NCBI RefSeq assembly: GCF_963678835.1
Contig: NZ_OY787469.1
Location: 558,001 to 622,000 of the forward strand
Source of the DNA: an uncultured Desulfuromonas sp.
Lineage (GTDB): Bacteria; Desulfobacterota; Desulfuromonadia; Desulfuromonadales; Desulfuromonadaceae
Direction of reading: 5' to 3'
DNA: 64,000 bases
Positions 16,676 to 24,654 of the stretch are shown piece after piece. The position numbers and the translations under genes were made by a program. Below the pieces are notes generated by a model that worked only from the letters and a program-made list of their open reading frames with translations, had not been told where the DNA came from and searched no databases. The stretch's first letter is position 1. Each line of letters opens with the position of its first letter.

Positions 16676-18916
16676 TTAATCAATTTCACCGAACGATTGC
16701 TCGAAAATTTCCAGCAATTCAAGGTTTTGTTTCGACAGCATCATCGCATTACCGACGATGGCATAGTAAAGGATACTCAAACGCGTTTTCGACGAATTGT
16801 CATGAATGCGCAGTGCCTGCTTTTCGTCCAGCATGGCGGCCAGGGTGCGCAGTTGTTCGTCTTTTCGGCGCAGGCTGTCGAGGTCGGCGGTGCGGCGGCG
16901 GTGGAATGTTTCTTCCACTTCCGTGAGGATCTCGTTGAGCAGTTCGCGCACTTGCTGCAGCTCCTCAATTTGTACCGGCAGCAAGCCTTTGTGATGGTTG
17001 CCGACATGGCGATAAGAGCGCAGAACAATATCACGCTGGCCGTCGGAGAGTTTCTGCATACGACGGATGGTCTGAGGGTATTTGTTGGAAACCGCCAGTC
17101 CCGTTTGGCTGAGCACGCGCATGGCTTTGAAAACATTGGCGCTGATGACGTTGGCCCAGCGCTGAATCTTTTTTACCCGCTTGCGCTGTACGCGCAACTG
17201 ATCCGGATTCTCTCGAAACAGAGCTTCAAGGGTGCTGTCCAGTGAGGTGCGGATTTCGTCGAGTAACAGGCCCATGTGCTCAAAGGTTGTCTCAATGGCT
17301 GTTAGTGGTTCTTCAACGGACTTGAGGTTGAAAATTTTCTCTTTTTCCGCTTCGCCGGACATAACGCGATGTTTGCAATGGGCATTGTAGATCAGGCCGG
17401 CGGCGAGCAAAATCAGCACAATGACACCGAGTGCCTGACCGTAGAAGATGACGGTGGCAAAAGTGGCGGCACAGGTAAAAGCGATCACCGCCGTCATAAA
17501 CCAGCCGCCGATAACCGTGAGAACACCGGTGATCCGATAGACGGCGCTTTCACGGCCCCAGGCCTGGTCGGCAAACGAACTGCCCATGGCGACCATGAAG
17601 GTCACATAGGTGGTGGACAGTGGCAGCTTGTTGGACGTGGCGTAGGAGATCACCGCACTGGCCATCATCAGGTTGACCGAAGCGCGCAGCAGGTCAAAGG
17701 ATGCGGTGGTGCCTCCTTCCGTGGGCAGCGGTGCGGCAGCAGGGTCGAGTCGGCGGCTGACCAGATGACGGACCGGTTTGGGAACCACCAGTTTGGCAGT
17801 ATCAAAGATATGCAGAACCAGGCGGACAATGGCACGTGACAGACCAATGGATTCAAAACGTTCCGCCCCTTCATCCTGTTGGCTGAGGCTGATTTCGGTC
17901 TCGGAGACACTGCGTGATTTGCGTGATATCCAGATGGTCAGAACCATAATAATGCCGGCGATGAGCAGGTAAAGCGTTTCCGAGTGCACTTTCTTGTCCA
18001 GGGCACCCATGGTGACGGTGAGCGGATCGGCCGTGGCGATGGCCGACTTGAACGCATGCAGGCCGGCCAGTGGAACGCCGATGAAGTTGACCAGGTCATT
18101 GGCGGCAAAGGCCATGGCCAGGGCAAAGGTGCCGATGAGAACAATCGGTTTGAGAATGTTGACCTTCATCAGTTGGAGAATTTGCAGAATCACAGCGGAG
18201 GACACAAAGATAATACCGATCAGCAGCAGGGTGTTGCCTTTGATCCAACTGATGTTTTCCGCCGTCATGAATGAGGCGCCCTTGGCGCCCTTCACCAGGA
18301 TGAAATAGGTGATCGAGGTCAGTGCCAGGCCACCCCACAAAGCACCGTAACGTTTAATGCGTTGGCGGTAGTCAAAGGTGAATAACAATCGGGTGAAGAA
18401 CTGGGCCACGGCACCACAGACAAACGACACGGCCACAGACAACAAAATACCCATGATGATGGTAAACGCTTTGGCCGAGTTGATGTAATTGGCAATGGTC
18501 GACAGGCCATCCCCGGCGGAGATGATTTTGAGCAGCGAGACGACAACAGCCGCACCAAGAAGTTCGAACACAATGGAGACGGTGGTCGATGTCGGCATGC
18601 CGTAGGTATTGAACAGGTCAAGCAGGATAATATCGGTGATCATGACCGCGAGAAAGATGGTCAGCAGTTCCGGCATGGTAAAGAATTCCGGATGGAAAAT
18701 TCCTTTACGGGCCACCTCCATCATGCCGCTGGAAAAGGTGACGCCGGCGATAATGCCGAGACTGGCAATGATCATGATGGTGCGGCGGGTGGCGACACCC
18801 GAGCCGATGGAGGAATTGAGGAAGTTCACCGCATCATTGCTGACGCCGACGACAATGTCGATGATAGCAATGATGATCAGGATTCCAACCCCGACCATAA
18901 AGAATTCAGTTCCCAT
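16676..18916 (-). CDS. PiT-family inorganic phosphate transporter with PhoU-like C-terminal domain
   Basis: The protein has 746 residues. Residues about 5-510 are hydrophobic, with the two PiT signatures: GVSNDAVNFLNSSIGSGVA and NTYGMPTSTTVS near the N-terminus, and FAANDLVNFIGVPLAG with LPLSTTYVTFMVAMGSS further on. Residues about 540-746 are soluble and helical, resembling the PhoU/YkaA regulators that are often separate genes beside pit; here the two are fused. It should be a cation-coupled low-affinity phosphate importer in the inner membrane. The start at 18916 is preceded at a distance by AAGGAT. No Pho box was recognised; a hairpin (CCGGGA with TCCCGG, around 18987-19013) lies in its leader. 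Confidence 0.9.
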   Translation of the reverse strand: MGTEFFMVGVGILIIIAIIDIVVGVSNDAVNFLNSSIGSGVATRRTIMIIASLGIIAGVTFSSGMMEVARKGIFHPEFFTMPELLTIFLAVMITDIILLDLFNTYGMPTSTTVSIVFELLGAAVVVSLLKIISAGDGLSTIANYINSAKAFTIIMGILLSVAVSFVCGAVAQFFTRLLFTFDYRQRIKRYGALWGGLALTSITYFILVKGAKGASFMTAENISWIKGNTLLLIGIIFVSSAVILQILQLMKVNILKPIVLIGTFALAMAFAANDLVNFIGVPLAGLHAFKSAIATADPLTVTMGALDKKVHSETLYLLIAGIIMVLTIWISRKSRSVSETEISLSQQDEGAERFESIGLSRAIVRLVLHIFDTAKLVVPKPVRHLVSRRLDPAAAPLPTEGGTTASFDLLRASVNLMMASAVISYATSNKLPLSTTYVTFMVAMGSSFADQAWGRESAVYRITGVLTVIGGWFMTAVIAFTCAATFATVIFYGQALGVIVLILLAAGLIYNAHCKHRVMSGEAEKEKIFNLKSVEEPLTAIETTFEHMGLLLDEIRTSLDSTLEALFRENPDQLRVQRKRVKKIQRWANVISANVFKAMRVLSQTGLAVSNKYPQTIRRMQKLSDGQRDIVLRSYRHVGNHHKGLLPVQIEELQQVRELLNEILTEVEETFHRRRTADLDSLRRKDEQLRTLAAMLDEKQALRIHDNSSKTRLSILYYAIVGNAMMLSKQNLELLEIFEQSFGEID

Positions 18917-19188
18917 AAGGTGTGGTTATCCTTTTAAAGTTGGAAAATGTGTCCAAACAGGGATGATGTCTATTCCGCAAAAAAACCGGGAGGCAGAGGA
19001 GCCTGTCCCGGTATGGATAAGTGACGTAATCTCTGGTGGAAAAACAACATGCTATCGAGCCTTTCACCGTGCCTTAAAGAGTCGTCCGCCTGTATAGTGA
19101 TGAAGTGTTAGGGTTGTGTTAGGGCTTGCCTGTTTTTCTAACATAAATTTCTTTTTTTTCCACGCCTTAACCGGTGAGAAACAGAAAA

Positions 19189-19216
19189 AGGCCGGTCCGC
19201 TGGGACGGACCGGCCT
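19189..19216 (-). terminator. Terminator downstream of hcp (minus strand)
   Basis: An 11-bp stem AGGCCGGTCCG (19189-19199) pairs with 19206-19216; on the minus strand it runs into TTTTTC. It lies about 300 bases beyond the hcp stop, after an intergenic repeat, so hcp transcripts may read through that repeat. Confidence 0.7.
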
Positions 19217-19236
19217 GAGGAGAGACTCGAACACAC

Positions 19237-19355
19237 TCAATTTTGTCATTGGAGTGACCACCTGTAGGAGCGAATTTATTCGCGAAGTGTTCTGGTCACT
19301 GATCCTTTTCGCGATGGTAATTTGCGGCTGAAGCCGCTCCTGCACGATACAATTT
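19237..19355. repeat. Dispersed REP-like repeat, copy 2
   Basis: The core CCTGTAGGAGCGAATTTATT (19261-19280) and GGCTGAAGCCGCTCC (19326-19340) are identical to copy 1 at 8525-8603, and the spacing differs by only one base. The surrounding 30-40 bases are also alike (TCAATTTTGTCAT here, TCAATGTTGTCAT there). It lies in the 600-base gene-free gap between pit and hcp; the stretch 18917-19188 next to it holds only the pit promoter region. Confidence 0.8.
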
Positions 19356-19515
19356 CAATTATGCTGAAGTCCTAGCGCCATTCGAGGGTGCCCCGCATTT
19401 CTCATAAGCGATCTGCTGCGAAGCCTGCAACCCTGTCTGCGAGCGTTTCTCCGTGCGTGCCTTGCAGCCACGGCCCTTTCCGGCTTCTCGCGACGATCTT
19501 TGTGAGAAATCCGGG
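19356..19515. other. Gene-free stretch after hcp, possibly another intergenic repeat
   Basis: ATTTCTCATAAGCGATC (19397-19413) is mirrored by GATCTTTGTGAGAAAT (19495-19510) about 80 bases on, making an imperfect inverted pair around a GC-rich core. No coding frame is convincing. It may be a further repeat family, but no second copy was found in the window. Confidence 0.35.
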
Positions 19516-21135
19516 CTATCCGAGGATCTGCTCCAGATCTTGCTCGGCTGTGGTGATCGGACCGATATTGAAGTTCTCAACCAAAAAGTTAAGCACATTC
19601 GGGGTAATGAATGCCGGCAGCGTCGGACCGAGCTTGATGTTTTTAATGCCGAGGTGGAGCAGCGTCAGCAGAATGGCAACGGCTTTCTGCTCGTACCACG
19701 ACAGGATCATCGACAGTGGCAGCTCGTTGACGTCGCAGTCAAAGGCCCCGGCCAGGGCCACGGCAATCTGAATGGCGCTGTAGGCATCGTTGCATTGACC
19801 GATATCGAGCAGACGCGGAATGCCGCCGATGTCACCAAAGTCAAGTTTGTTGAAGCGGTACTTGCCGCAGGCCAGAGTCAGGATGACGCAGTCTTCCGGC
19901 ACCTTTTCCGCGAATTCAGTGTAATAGTTGCGTCCGGTCTTGGCACCATCGCAGCCGCCGACGAGGAAGAAGTGGCGAATATCGCCCGCCTTAACCGCCT
20001 CAATCACCTTATCTGCCACACTCATCACCGCGTTGTGACCGAAGCCGACCAGAATCTCTTTGCCAGGGGCGTCGTCAAAGCCTTCGCAAGCCTGAGCTTT
20101 GTCGATCACGGCGGAAAAATCCCAGCCATCAATGTGCGGCACGTCGGGCCATTCCACCAGACCCCAGGTAAACAGGCGATCTTTGTAGGATTCAGCCGGT
20201 TTCTGGATGCAGTTTGTATTGAAAATGATCGCGCCGGGGAAGTTGGCAAACTCCTTGGCCTGGTCCTGCCATGCACCACCGAAGTTGCCTGCCAGGTGAT
20301 TGTATTTCTTCAGTTCCGGATAACCGTGTGCTGGGAGCATTTCACCGTGGGTATAAATGTTGATCCCTTTCCCTTCGGTTTGCTTGAGCAGCTCTTCGAG
20401 CATGCGCAGGTCGTGACCGGACACCAGAATCGCCTTGCCCGCCTTGGTGCCGAGATTAACCGGCGTCGGCACCGGATGACCATAGCTGTCGGTATTGGCC
20501 TTGTCGAGCAGTTGCATGGTCACCAGATTGATACGGCCACATTCCATGCACAGGTTGACGTAATCCATCAAGCCCAGCGAAGTGTCGAGGGTGGCGGCCA
20601 GAGCACGGTGGGTAAAGGCGTAGATCTCGTCCTCTTCCAGGCCGATCACCAGCGCGTGATGCGCATAGGCGGCATAGCCCTTCATACCGTAAATAAGAAT
20701 CTGTTGCGTAGAATGCACATCGGCATCAAGGGCCGGATCTTTGACGCCATGCTCAACGCCTTGGAGAATCAGTTCGCCTTGGGTTGCCGCGGGCTGCCAT
20801 TGCGCGACCTGAGGAATGTCACCGGCAATTGGTCCGGCCAGAGCAGCAGCCTTGTCTTTCAATGCCGCCGCCCGGCGGATCAGTTTTTCAATGGCCGTAG
20901 CATCAAAGTCGACATTGGTCACCGTGGCAAACAGGCCATCGATCATAAAACGGTCGATCTCCGCGTCCTTTTTATTGGTGGCGCGGGCGTTATCCGCCCA
21001 GAAGGCGATCCCTTTCAAAGCATAAATGAGAAGGTCCTGCAGGGCGGCAACCTCGGGCTGCTTACCGCAGACGCCAATCTTGGAGCAGCCACCGTTGGCG
21101 GCTTGTTCGCATTGATAGCAAAACATATTTTCCAT
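19516..21135 (-). CDS. hcp: Hybrid cluster protein (hydroxylamine/NO reductase)
   Basis: The protein has 539 residues from ATG 21135. It carries the N-terminal [4Fe-4S] motif C-x2-C-x7-C-x5-C (Cys 6, 9, 17, 23: CYQCEQAANGGCSKIGVC), the pattern of class I enzymes from anaerobes, and the later cysteines that bind the hybrid Fe-S-O cluster (NLCMECGR; FNTNCIQKP; VGGCDGAK; LTLACGKYRFN). Hcp reduces NO or hydroxylamine and protects against nitrosative stress in the cytoplasm. A longer start at 21204 would add 23 residues not typical of the family; it also has a passable ribosome site, so it stays possible. An FNR-type site lies 140 bases upstream. Confidence 0.94.
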   Translation of the reverse strand: MENMFCYQCEQAANGGCSKIGVCGKQPEVAALQDLLIYALKGIAFWADNARATNKKDAEIDRFMIDGLFATVTNVDFDATAIEKLIRRAAALKDKAAALAGPIAGDIPQVAQWQPAATQGELILQGVEHGVKDPALDADVHSTQQILIYGMKGYAAYAHHALVIGLEEDEIYAFTHRALAATLDTSLGLMDYVNLCMECGRINLVTMQLLDKANTDSYGHPVPTPVNLGTKAGKAILVSGHDLRMLEELLKQTEGKGINIYTHGEMLPAHGYPELKKYNHLAGNFGGAWQDQAKEFANFPGAIIFNTNCIQKPAESYKDRLFTWGLVEWPDVPHIDGWDFSAVIDKAQACEGFDDAPGKEILVGFGHNAVMSVADKVIEAVKAGDIRHFFLVGGCDGAKTGRNYYTEFAEKVPEDCVILTLACGKYRFNKLDFGDIGGIPRLLDIGQCNDAYSAIQIAVALAGAFDCDVNELPLSMILSWYEQKAVAILLTLLHLGIKNIKLGPTLPAFITPNVLNFLVENFNIGPITTAEQDLEQILG

Positions 21136-21274
21136 AGGACGTTTCCTTTCCTGAGCTGAGTTTGAGGATTGAGAGAAACCAAAAAATTCCAGAATGCGTT
21201 TCATGCCTGTTGTCCTTAATCGAGGGGAAGGGCTGTGTTGATGAGCAGAATAGAGGAATTAAACGGTCAGGTAT

Positions 21275-21288
21275 TTGATCCAGATCAA
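21275..21288. promoter_or_regulatory. FNR/CRP-family binding site upstream of hcp
   Basis: TTGATCCAGATCAA fits the FNR consensus TTGAT-N4-ATCAA exactly. It stands 140 bases upstream of the hcp start at 21135 (70 bases upstream of the alternative start at 21204). Oxygen- or NO-responsive FNR-family control of hcp (FNR, HcpR, DNR types) is widespread, so this is its likely operator. Confidence 0.75.
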
Positions 21289-21434
21289 GAAACGGCCGTT
21301 TTGCCGAAAAAAAGCGAATGAGCCTCTTTGGAAAAGGCTCGTGAAACCCATGGAAGGGCGACCAAAATAGTTGTTTAAGCTTATAACATTTTGATTTTAT
21401 AAACTTTTTTGAATGATGCTGTTTCAAGGTATGG

Positions 21435-21464
21435 TTGCCAAAAGCCAGGGTCGGCTTTTGGCAA
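21435..21464. repeat. Perfect 12-bp inverted repeat between hcp and the mini-protein cluster
   Basis: TTGCCAAAAGCC (21435-21446) and GGCTTTTGGCAA (21453-21464) flank six bases. There is no T run on the plus strand, and on the minus strand nothing is being terminated, so an operator or structural site is more likely than a terminator. The rest of 21300-21700 is AT-rich and gene-free. Confidence 0.6.
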
Positions 21465-21709
21465 AAAACTTGAATAAATAAAAAATATAAAAATCATTCA
21501 GAATGTATGGCTTTGCTATGCAGTAGTTAACCTGCTGAAAATAAAAATAAAATTGAGAAAAGCTCCGAGGTGGAAAAGAAGAGATACCTCTTGAATGCAT
21601 AGCTTTTATATACAGTTGTCTGGAGTGAGAAGGTGCGGAAGATCCGTTTGTCAAAATGAAAAGTCAAATAAAACAATAGGTTATAAGCAAAAAAACTTTT
21701 TTTAAAAAG

Positions 21710-21726
21710 TTGGCACATCTCTCGCT
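21710..21726 (+). promoter_or_regulatory. Sigma-54 (RpoN) promoter
   Basis: TTGGCACATCTCTCGCT matches the -24/-12 consensus TTGGCAC-N5-TTGCW with one change, and the GG and GC elements are exactly ten bases apart. It lies 80 bases upstream of the first mini-protein start. An enhancer-binding activator is implied; the inverted repeat at 21435-21464, about 250 bases upstream, could be its site. Confidence 0.75.
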
Positions 21727-21806
21727 ATATAAGGAAGACAAGAACAACGAACACCACTCACTTACAAGTACAAGCAGCATAGATTGCATAACGATAGGAG
21801 GACATC

Positions 21807-22037
21807 ATGAAAGCCCTGAAAAAAATCGCCACCAGCCTGATTATTCTTGCTCTCGCAGCCGTTCCGGCCTTTGCCGGTCAACAAGGGGAAAGCAGTGGAA
21901 TCCTGACCTGGTTGTTCCTCGGCTTTATCGGTCTGATCGTGGTCGGCCAACTTATCCCGGCCCTGGTCATGGGATTCGGCATGGTCAAGGGCGTTCTTGG
22001 TCACTCCGACGATCACAGTCATAAGCACAACGCTTAA
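21807..22037 (+). CDS. Small exported/membrane protein, mini-protein paralogue 1
   Basis: The protein has 76 residues: a signal peptide (about 1-23, ending AFAG), a short linker, one membrane helix (about 33-58: LTWLFLGFIGLIVVGQLIPA) and a His-rich tail HSDDHSHKHNA. AGGAGGA precedes the start. The next gene is a clear paralogue. The function is unknown; the His-rich end could bind metal, which is only a suggestion. Transcription is probably from the sigma-54 promoter at 21710. Confidence 0.75.
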   Translation: MKALKKIATSLIILALAAVPAFAGQQGESSGILTWLFLGFIGLIVVGQLIPALVMGFGMVKGVLGHSDDHSHKHNA

Positions 22038-22087
22038 TACTTTATTGAATGTTATTCACAGCACAAAACACGAAAGGAACCAAAACC

Positions 22088-22324
22088 ATGAAAGCACTTA
22101 AAAACATCGCTCTGACTGCTCTGTTGACCCTGATGATGGCTTCACCTTCGCTGGCCGCAACCACCGCTGGCCGCGTCGACAACAGCGGATTTCTGGTCTG
22201 GGCATTTCTCGGCTTCTGCGCCCTGATCGTTGTCGCTCAACTGGTCCCGGCTGTTTTGGTGATGTTCGGCATCGTCAAAGCCGTTGCCAGCCCCAAAGAG
22301 CACGCCGAACAGAAATCGCACTAA
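22088..22324 (+). CDS. Small exported/membrane protein, mini-protein paralogue 2
   Basis: The protein has 78 residues from ATG 22088 (GAAAGGAACC ahead); an upstream in-frame start at 22049 lacks a ribosome site. It shares MKALK at the start, a signal peptide ending LAAT, the phrase FLVWAFLGFCALIVVAQLVPA and a charged tail (KEHAEQKSH) with paralogue 1, so the pair arose by tandem duplication. The function is unknown; such pairs may form hetero-oligomers in the inner membrane. Confidence 0.75.
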   Translation: MKALKNIALTALLTLMMASPSLAATTAGRVDNSGFLVWAFLGFCALIVVAQLVPAVLVMFGIVKAVASPKEHAEQKSH

Positions 22325-22352
22325 GCGTGCTTTTGAGGTTAGCGTTGCACTG

Positions 22353-22381
22353 GATGCCCCGGCTCCCACAACCGGGGCATC
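22353..22381 (+). other. Hairpin between paralogue 2 and the receiver-like gene
   Basis: GATGCCCCGG (22353-22362) pairs perfectly with CCGGGGCATC (22372-22381). Without a T run it is more likely a processing or attenuation hairpin that lowers expression of the third gene relative to the two mini-proteins. Confidence 0.5.
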
Positions 22382-22405
22382 GCCTCTCACACAGGAGAGC
22401 GACCC

Positions 22406-22834
22406 ATGTTACCCGTGATTATTGCTTACCAGTCTCCTGCTGAAACCGATGCACTGATGCAGTGTGTTGAAAAGGCCGGGTGTGTTGCCAAACCCGTCGC
22501 CACCCTCAATGAAGCCATTGATGCGCTACGCGAAGAGGAGACGGCGATCATGCTGCTGGGCAAAACCTTTGACGGCAGTTGCGTGTTGGATGTCATCCCG
22601 ATCTTCCGCTATCTGCAGAAGCATCTGAAAATCATTCTGCTGGCTGACGATGCACAGATGGGCTTTTTACGCCAGGCGCGGGCGGCAGGAATTTTCTATC
22701 ACGCCATGGAGCCGCACGACGAAGAGGATTGCCACGAGTTGCAACTGGCCCTGGAATGCGCCCGTGAGGTGTGTGAAAAACAGGGCAGGAGTATCTGGAA
22801 GAAACTGGCGCCGGTTTTTGGTGGTGCCAACTGA
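22406..22834 (+). CDS. Receiver-like (degenerate CheY-fold) protein
   Basis: The protein has 142 residues, with start 22406 after CAGGAGAG. The alternating strand/helix pattern and phrases such as PIFRYLQKHLKIILLADD and QARAAGIFYHAMEP resemble the N-terminal receiver of sigma-54 response regulators. The position expected for the phosphorylated Asp (end of AIMLLGKTFDG) is not acidic in the usual place, and the paired N-terminal acidic residues are missing, so it is probably not a conventional phospho-receiver. It follows the two mini membrane proteins and may modulate them. I do not recognise a named family. Confidence 0.6.
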   Translation: MLPVIIAYQSPAETDALMQCVEKAGCVAKPVATLNEAIDALREEETAIMLLGKTFDGSCVLDVIPIFRYLQKHLKIILLADDAQMGFLRQARAAGIFYHAMEPHDEEDCHELQLALECAREVCEKQGRSIWKKLAPVFGGAN

Positions 22835-22903
22835 GTTAAAAACCACGTTTGCCGACCCCGACCAAACTATTTTGATAATTGTTATGCTGTGATGAATGTG
22901 TCC

Positions 22904-22933
22904 GGCGCTCCCGATATGGAGCGCCTTTTTTTT
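22904..22933 (+). terminator. Rho-independent terminator of the mini-protein cluster
   Basis: GGCGCTCC (22904-22911) pairs with GGAGCGCC (22918-22925) and is followed by eight T residues. The 250 bases between here and the symporter start are AT-rich, with no gene or clear motif. Confidence 0.9.
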
Positions 22934-23183
22934 GTTTAACCTCACCCCCTCCAAGCACGCACACGCCCGTACCTTTCGGGTTTTCACGGATTCTGGTTAA
23001 CGGAAAATGAGTTGAACGTTAATCTGTTTACTTGTGCTGATGAGAATAAAAAGCTAAGTTGAAGGGGATGGTGAAATTTGTTTTTCTGTAAGATTTTAGA
23101 TGCTTTCCGTGTAATTAAGCGACAGTGGTTCCTTGAAATTTTACAAAAAATGTTCTTGCTGATCTTTTTTTCATGAGGTGAAC

Positions 23184-24584
23184 ATGGTTGAACTCGCACT
23201 GGTCGACAAAGTTGTCATTGTCGTCTATCTGATGTGTATCCTTGGCGTAGGCTTGTGGGCTGGTCGTCGGGTCAAAGAACTTGAAGAATATGCTGTTGCA
23301 GACCGTAACTACAATTCATTGATTATTGCAGCAACGTTGTCGGCGTCATTTATAGGCGGTGGCTTTACCATGGGCAATGCCGAAAAAGTGTTTTCGGTGG
23401 GCATTATTAACATTGTTGTGTTGTGGGGGTTCAGTCTCAAAGAATTACTCGTCGCACGCTATATCGCACCCAATGCCGGGCGTTTCCCCAAGGCCATCTC
23501 GGTGGGGGATGTGATGGAGGTGGATTACGGCAAGATCGGCAAAGTGGTGACCGGAGTGTTTTCGGTGCTGTTGTGTGCCGGGATACTTGGCGCTCAGATC
23601 GGTGGCATGGGCTATCTGTTCAATCTGTTTCTCGGACTTTCCGTTCCCAGTGGCATTCTGATCGGTATGGGCATTATCATTATTTATGACACCATTGGCG
23701 GCATGCGCGCTGTGGTGGCTACCGATGTGCTGCAGTTTGTGGTGCTCTCTCTGGGGATTCCGTTGTCCCTGATTCTAGGTATTTACAGCCTTGGCGGCCT
23801 TGACGCCATGCAGAGCCGTTTGCCGGCCGGGCACTTGGAAGTTTTTGGTGCGATCAGCCCGGTCAAGTTTCTGTCTCTGTTTCTTACCTTTTTGCTCGGT
23901 GAAACCCTGGTGCCACCCTACGTGCGCCGGTTGTTTATCAGCAAGGATATCCGCCATCTGTGTCGGGGCACGTTTTTCAGCGGGGTGTTTTCCATTCCCT
24001 TCTTTGCCATTTCCGGTTGCCTGGGGCTGGTGGCCCTGGCGCTCAATCCGCAGATTGATCCGAATCAGGCCATTCCCTATGTGGTGCAATCCGTCCTGCC
24101 CCTCGGCCTGCGCGGTCTGGTGATCGCCGGGATTATTGCCGTGGTCATGTCGTCTGCGGATTCCTTTCTCAACAGCGCCTCGGTGGCGTTTGTCAACGAT
24201 ATCGTCAATCCATTACGCAAAGAAAAGCTCAGTGAGCAGCGTGGCTTGTTGTGGGCGCGACTGGCCACACTGGTGACGGGAGGGTTGGCGATTATTTTTG
24301 CCATCCGCATTCAGAGTCTGCTCGATATTTTGATCTATGCCTATAATTTCTGGTCGCCGATTATTTTGGTGCCGTTGGCAGCCACATTGCTGGGTTACCG
24401 TGCCACAAAGGTTGCCTTTGTGGCCGGTGCCACAGCCGGTCTTGGCGGTGTCTATGTATGGAATGTCATGCTGGGCAGTCCCGGCGGTTTTGATGGCCTG
24501 CTGGTTGGCGTGTTTGCCAACTTTGCCGTGTTCTGTGCGGTTAACGTGCTGGTGCCTTCGCGTGCAGTAACGGCCGATGCCTGA
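23184..24584 (+). CDS. Sodium:solute symporter (SSS family)
   Basis: The protein has 466 residues and about 13 hydrophobic segments. ATG 23184 (GAGG five bases upstream) is chosen over GTG 23178. SSS-type features are LMCILGVGLWAGRR with a polar loop and YAVADRNYNSLIIAATLSAS near the N-terminus, and VMSSADSFLNSASVAFVNDI in the eighth to ninth helices, which carries the sodium-site serines. The substrate cannot be read from sequence. Because the next gene is a cytosine-deaminase-type amidohydrolase 70 bases downstream, a nucleobase or related heterocycle is a reasonable guess, although classical cytosine permease (CodB) belongs to a different family. Confidence 0.85.
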   Translation: MVELALVDKVVIVVYLMCILGVGLWAGRRVKELEEYAVADRNYNSLIIAATLSASFIGGGFTMGNAEKVFSVGIINIVVLWGFSLKELLVARYIAPNAGRFPKAISVGDVMEVDYGKIGKVVTGVFSVLLCAGILGAQIGGMGYLFNLFLGLSVPSGILIGMGIIIIYDTIGGMRAVVATDVLQFVVLSLGIPLSLILGIYSLGGLDAMQSRLPAGHLEVFGAISPVKFLSLFLTFLLGETLVPPYVRRLFISKDIRHLCRGTFFSGVFSIPFFAISGCLGLVALALNPQIDPNQAIPYVVQSVLPLGLRGLVIAGIIAVVMSSADSFLNSASVAFVNDIVNPLRKEKLSEQRGLLWARLATLVTGGLAIIFAIRIQSLLDILIYAYNFWSPIILVPLAATLLGYRATKVAFVAGATAGLGGVYVWNVMLGSPGGFDGLLVGVFANFAVFCAVNVLVPSRAVTADA

Positions 24585-24654
24585 AAGCTGTAAAATGCAC
24601 GGCTTGAAATAACAAAACGATTGCTGGTGGAGTGGTGCTACTGACGGAGGCTGT

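Noticed and set aside
19453-21159. 568-residue plus-strand open frame opposite hcp
   Set aside because: The complementary strand encodes a clear Hcp with all cluster ligands; this frame shows no domain and is a shadow.
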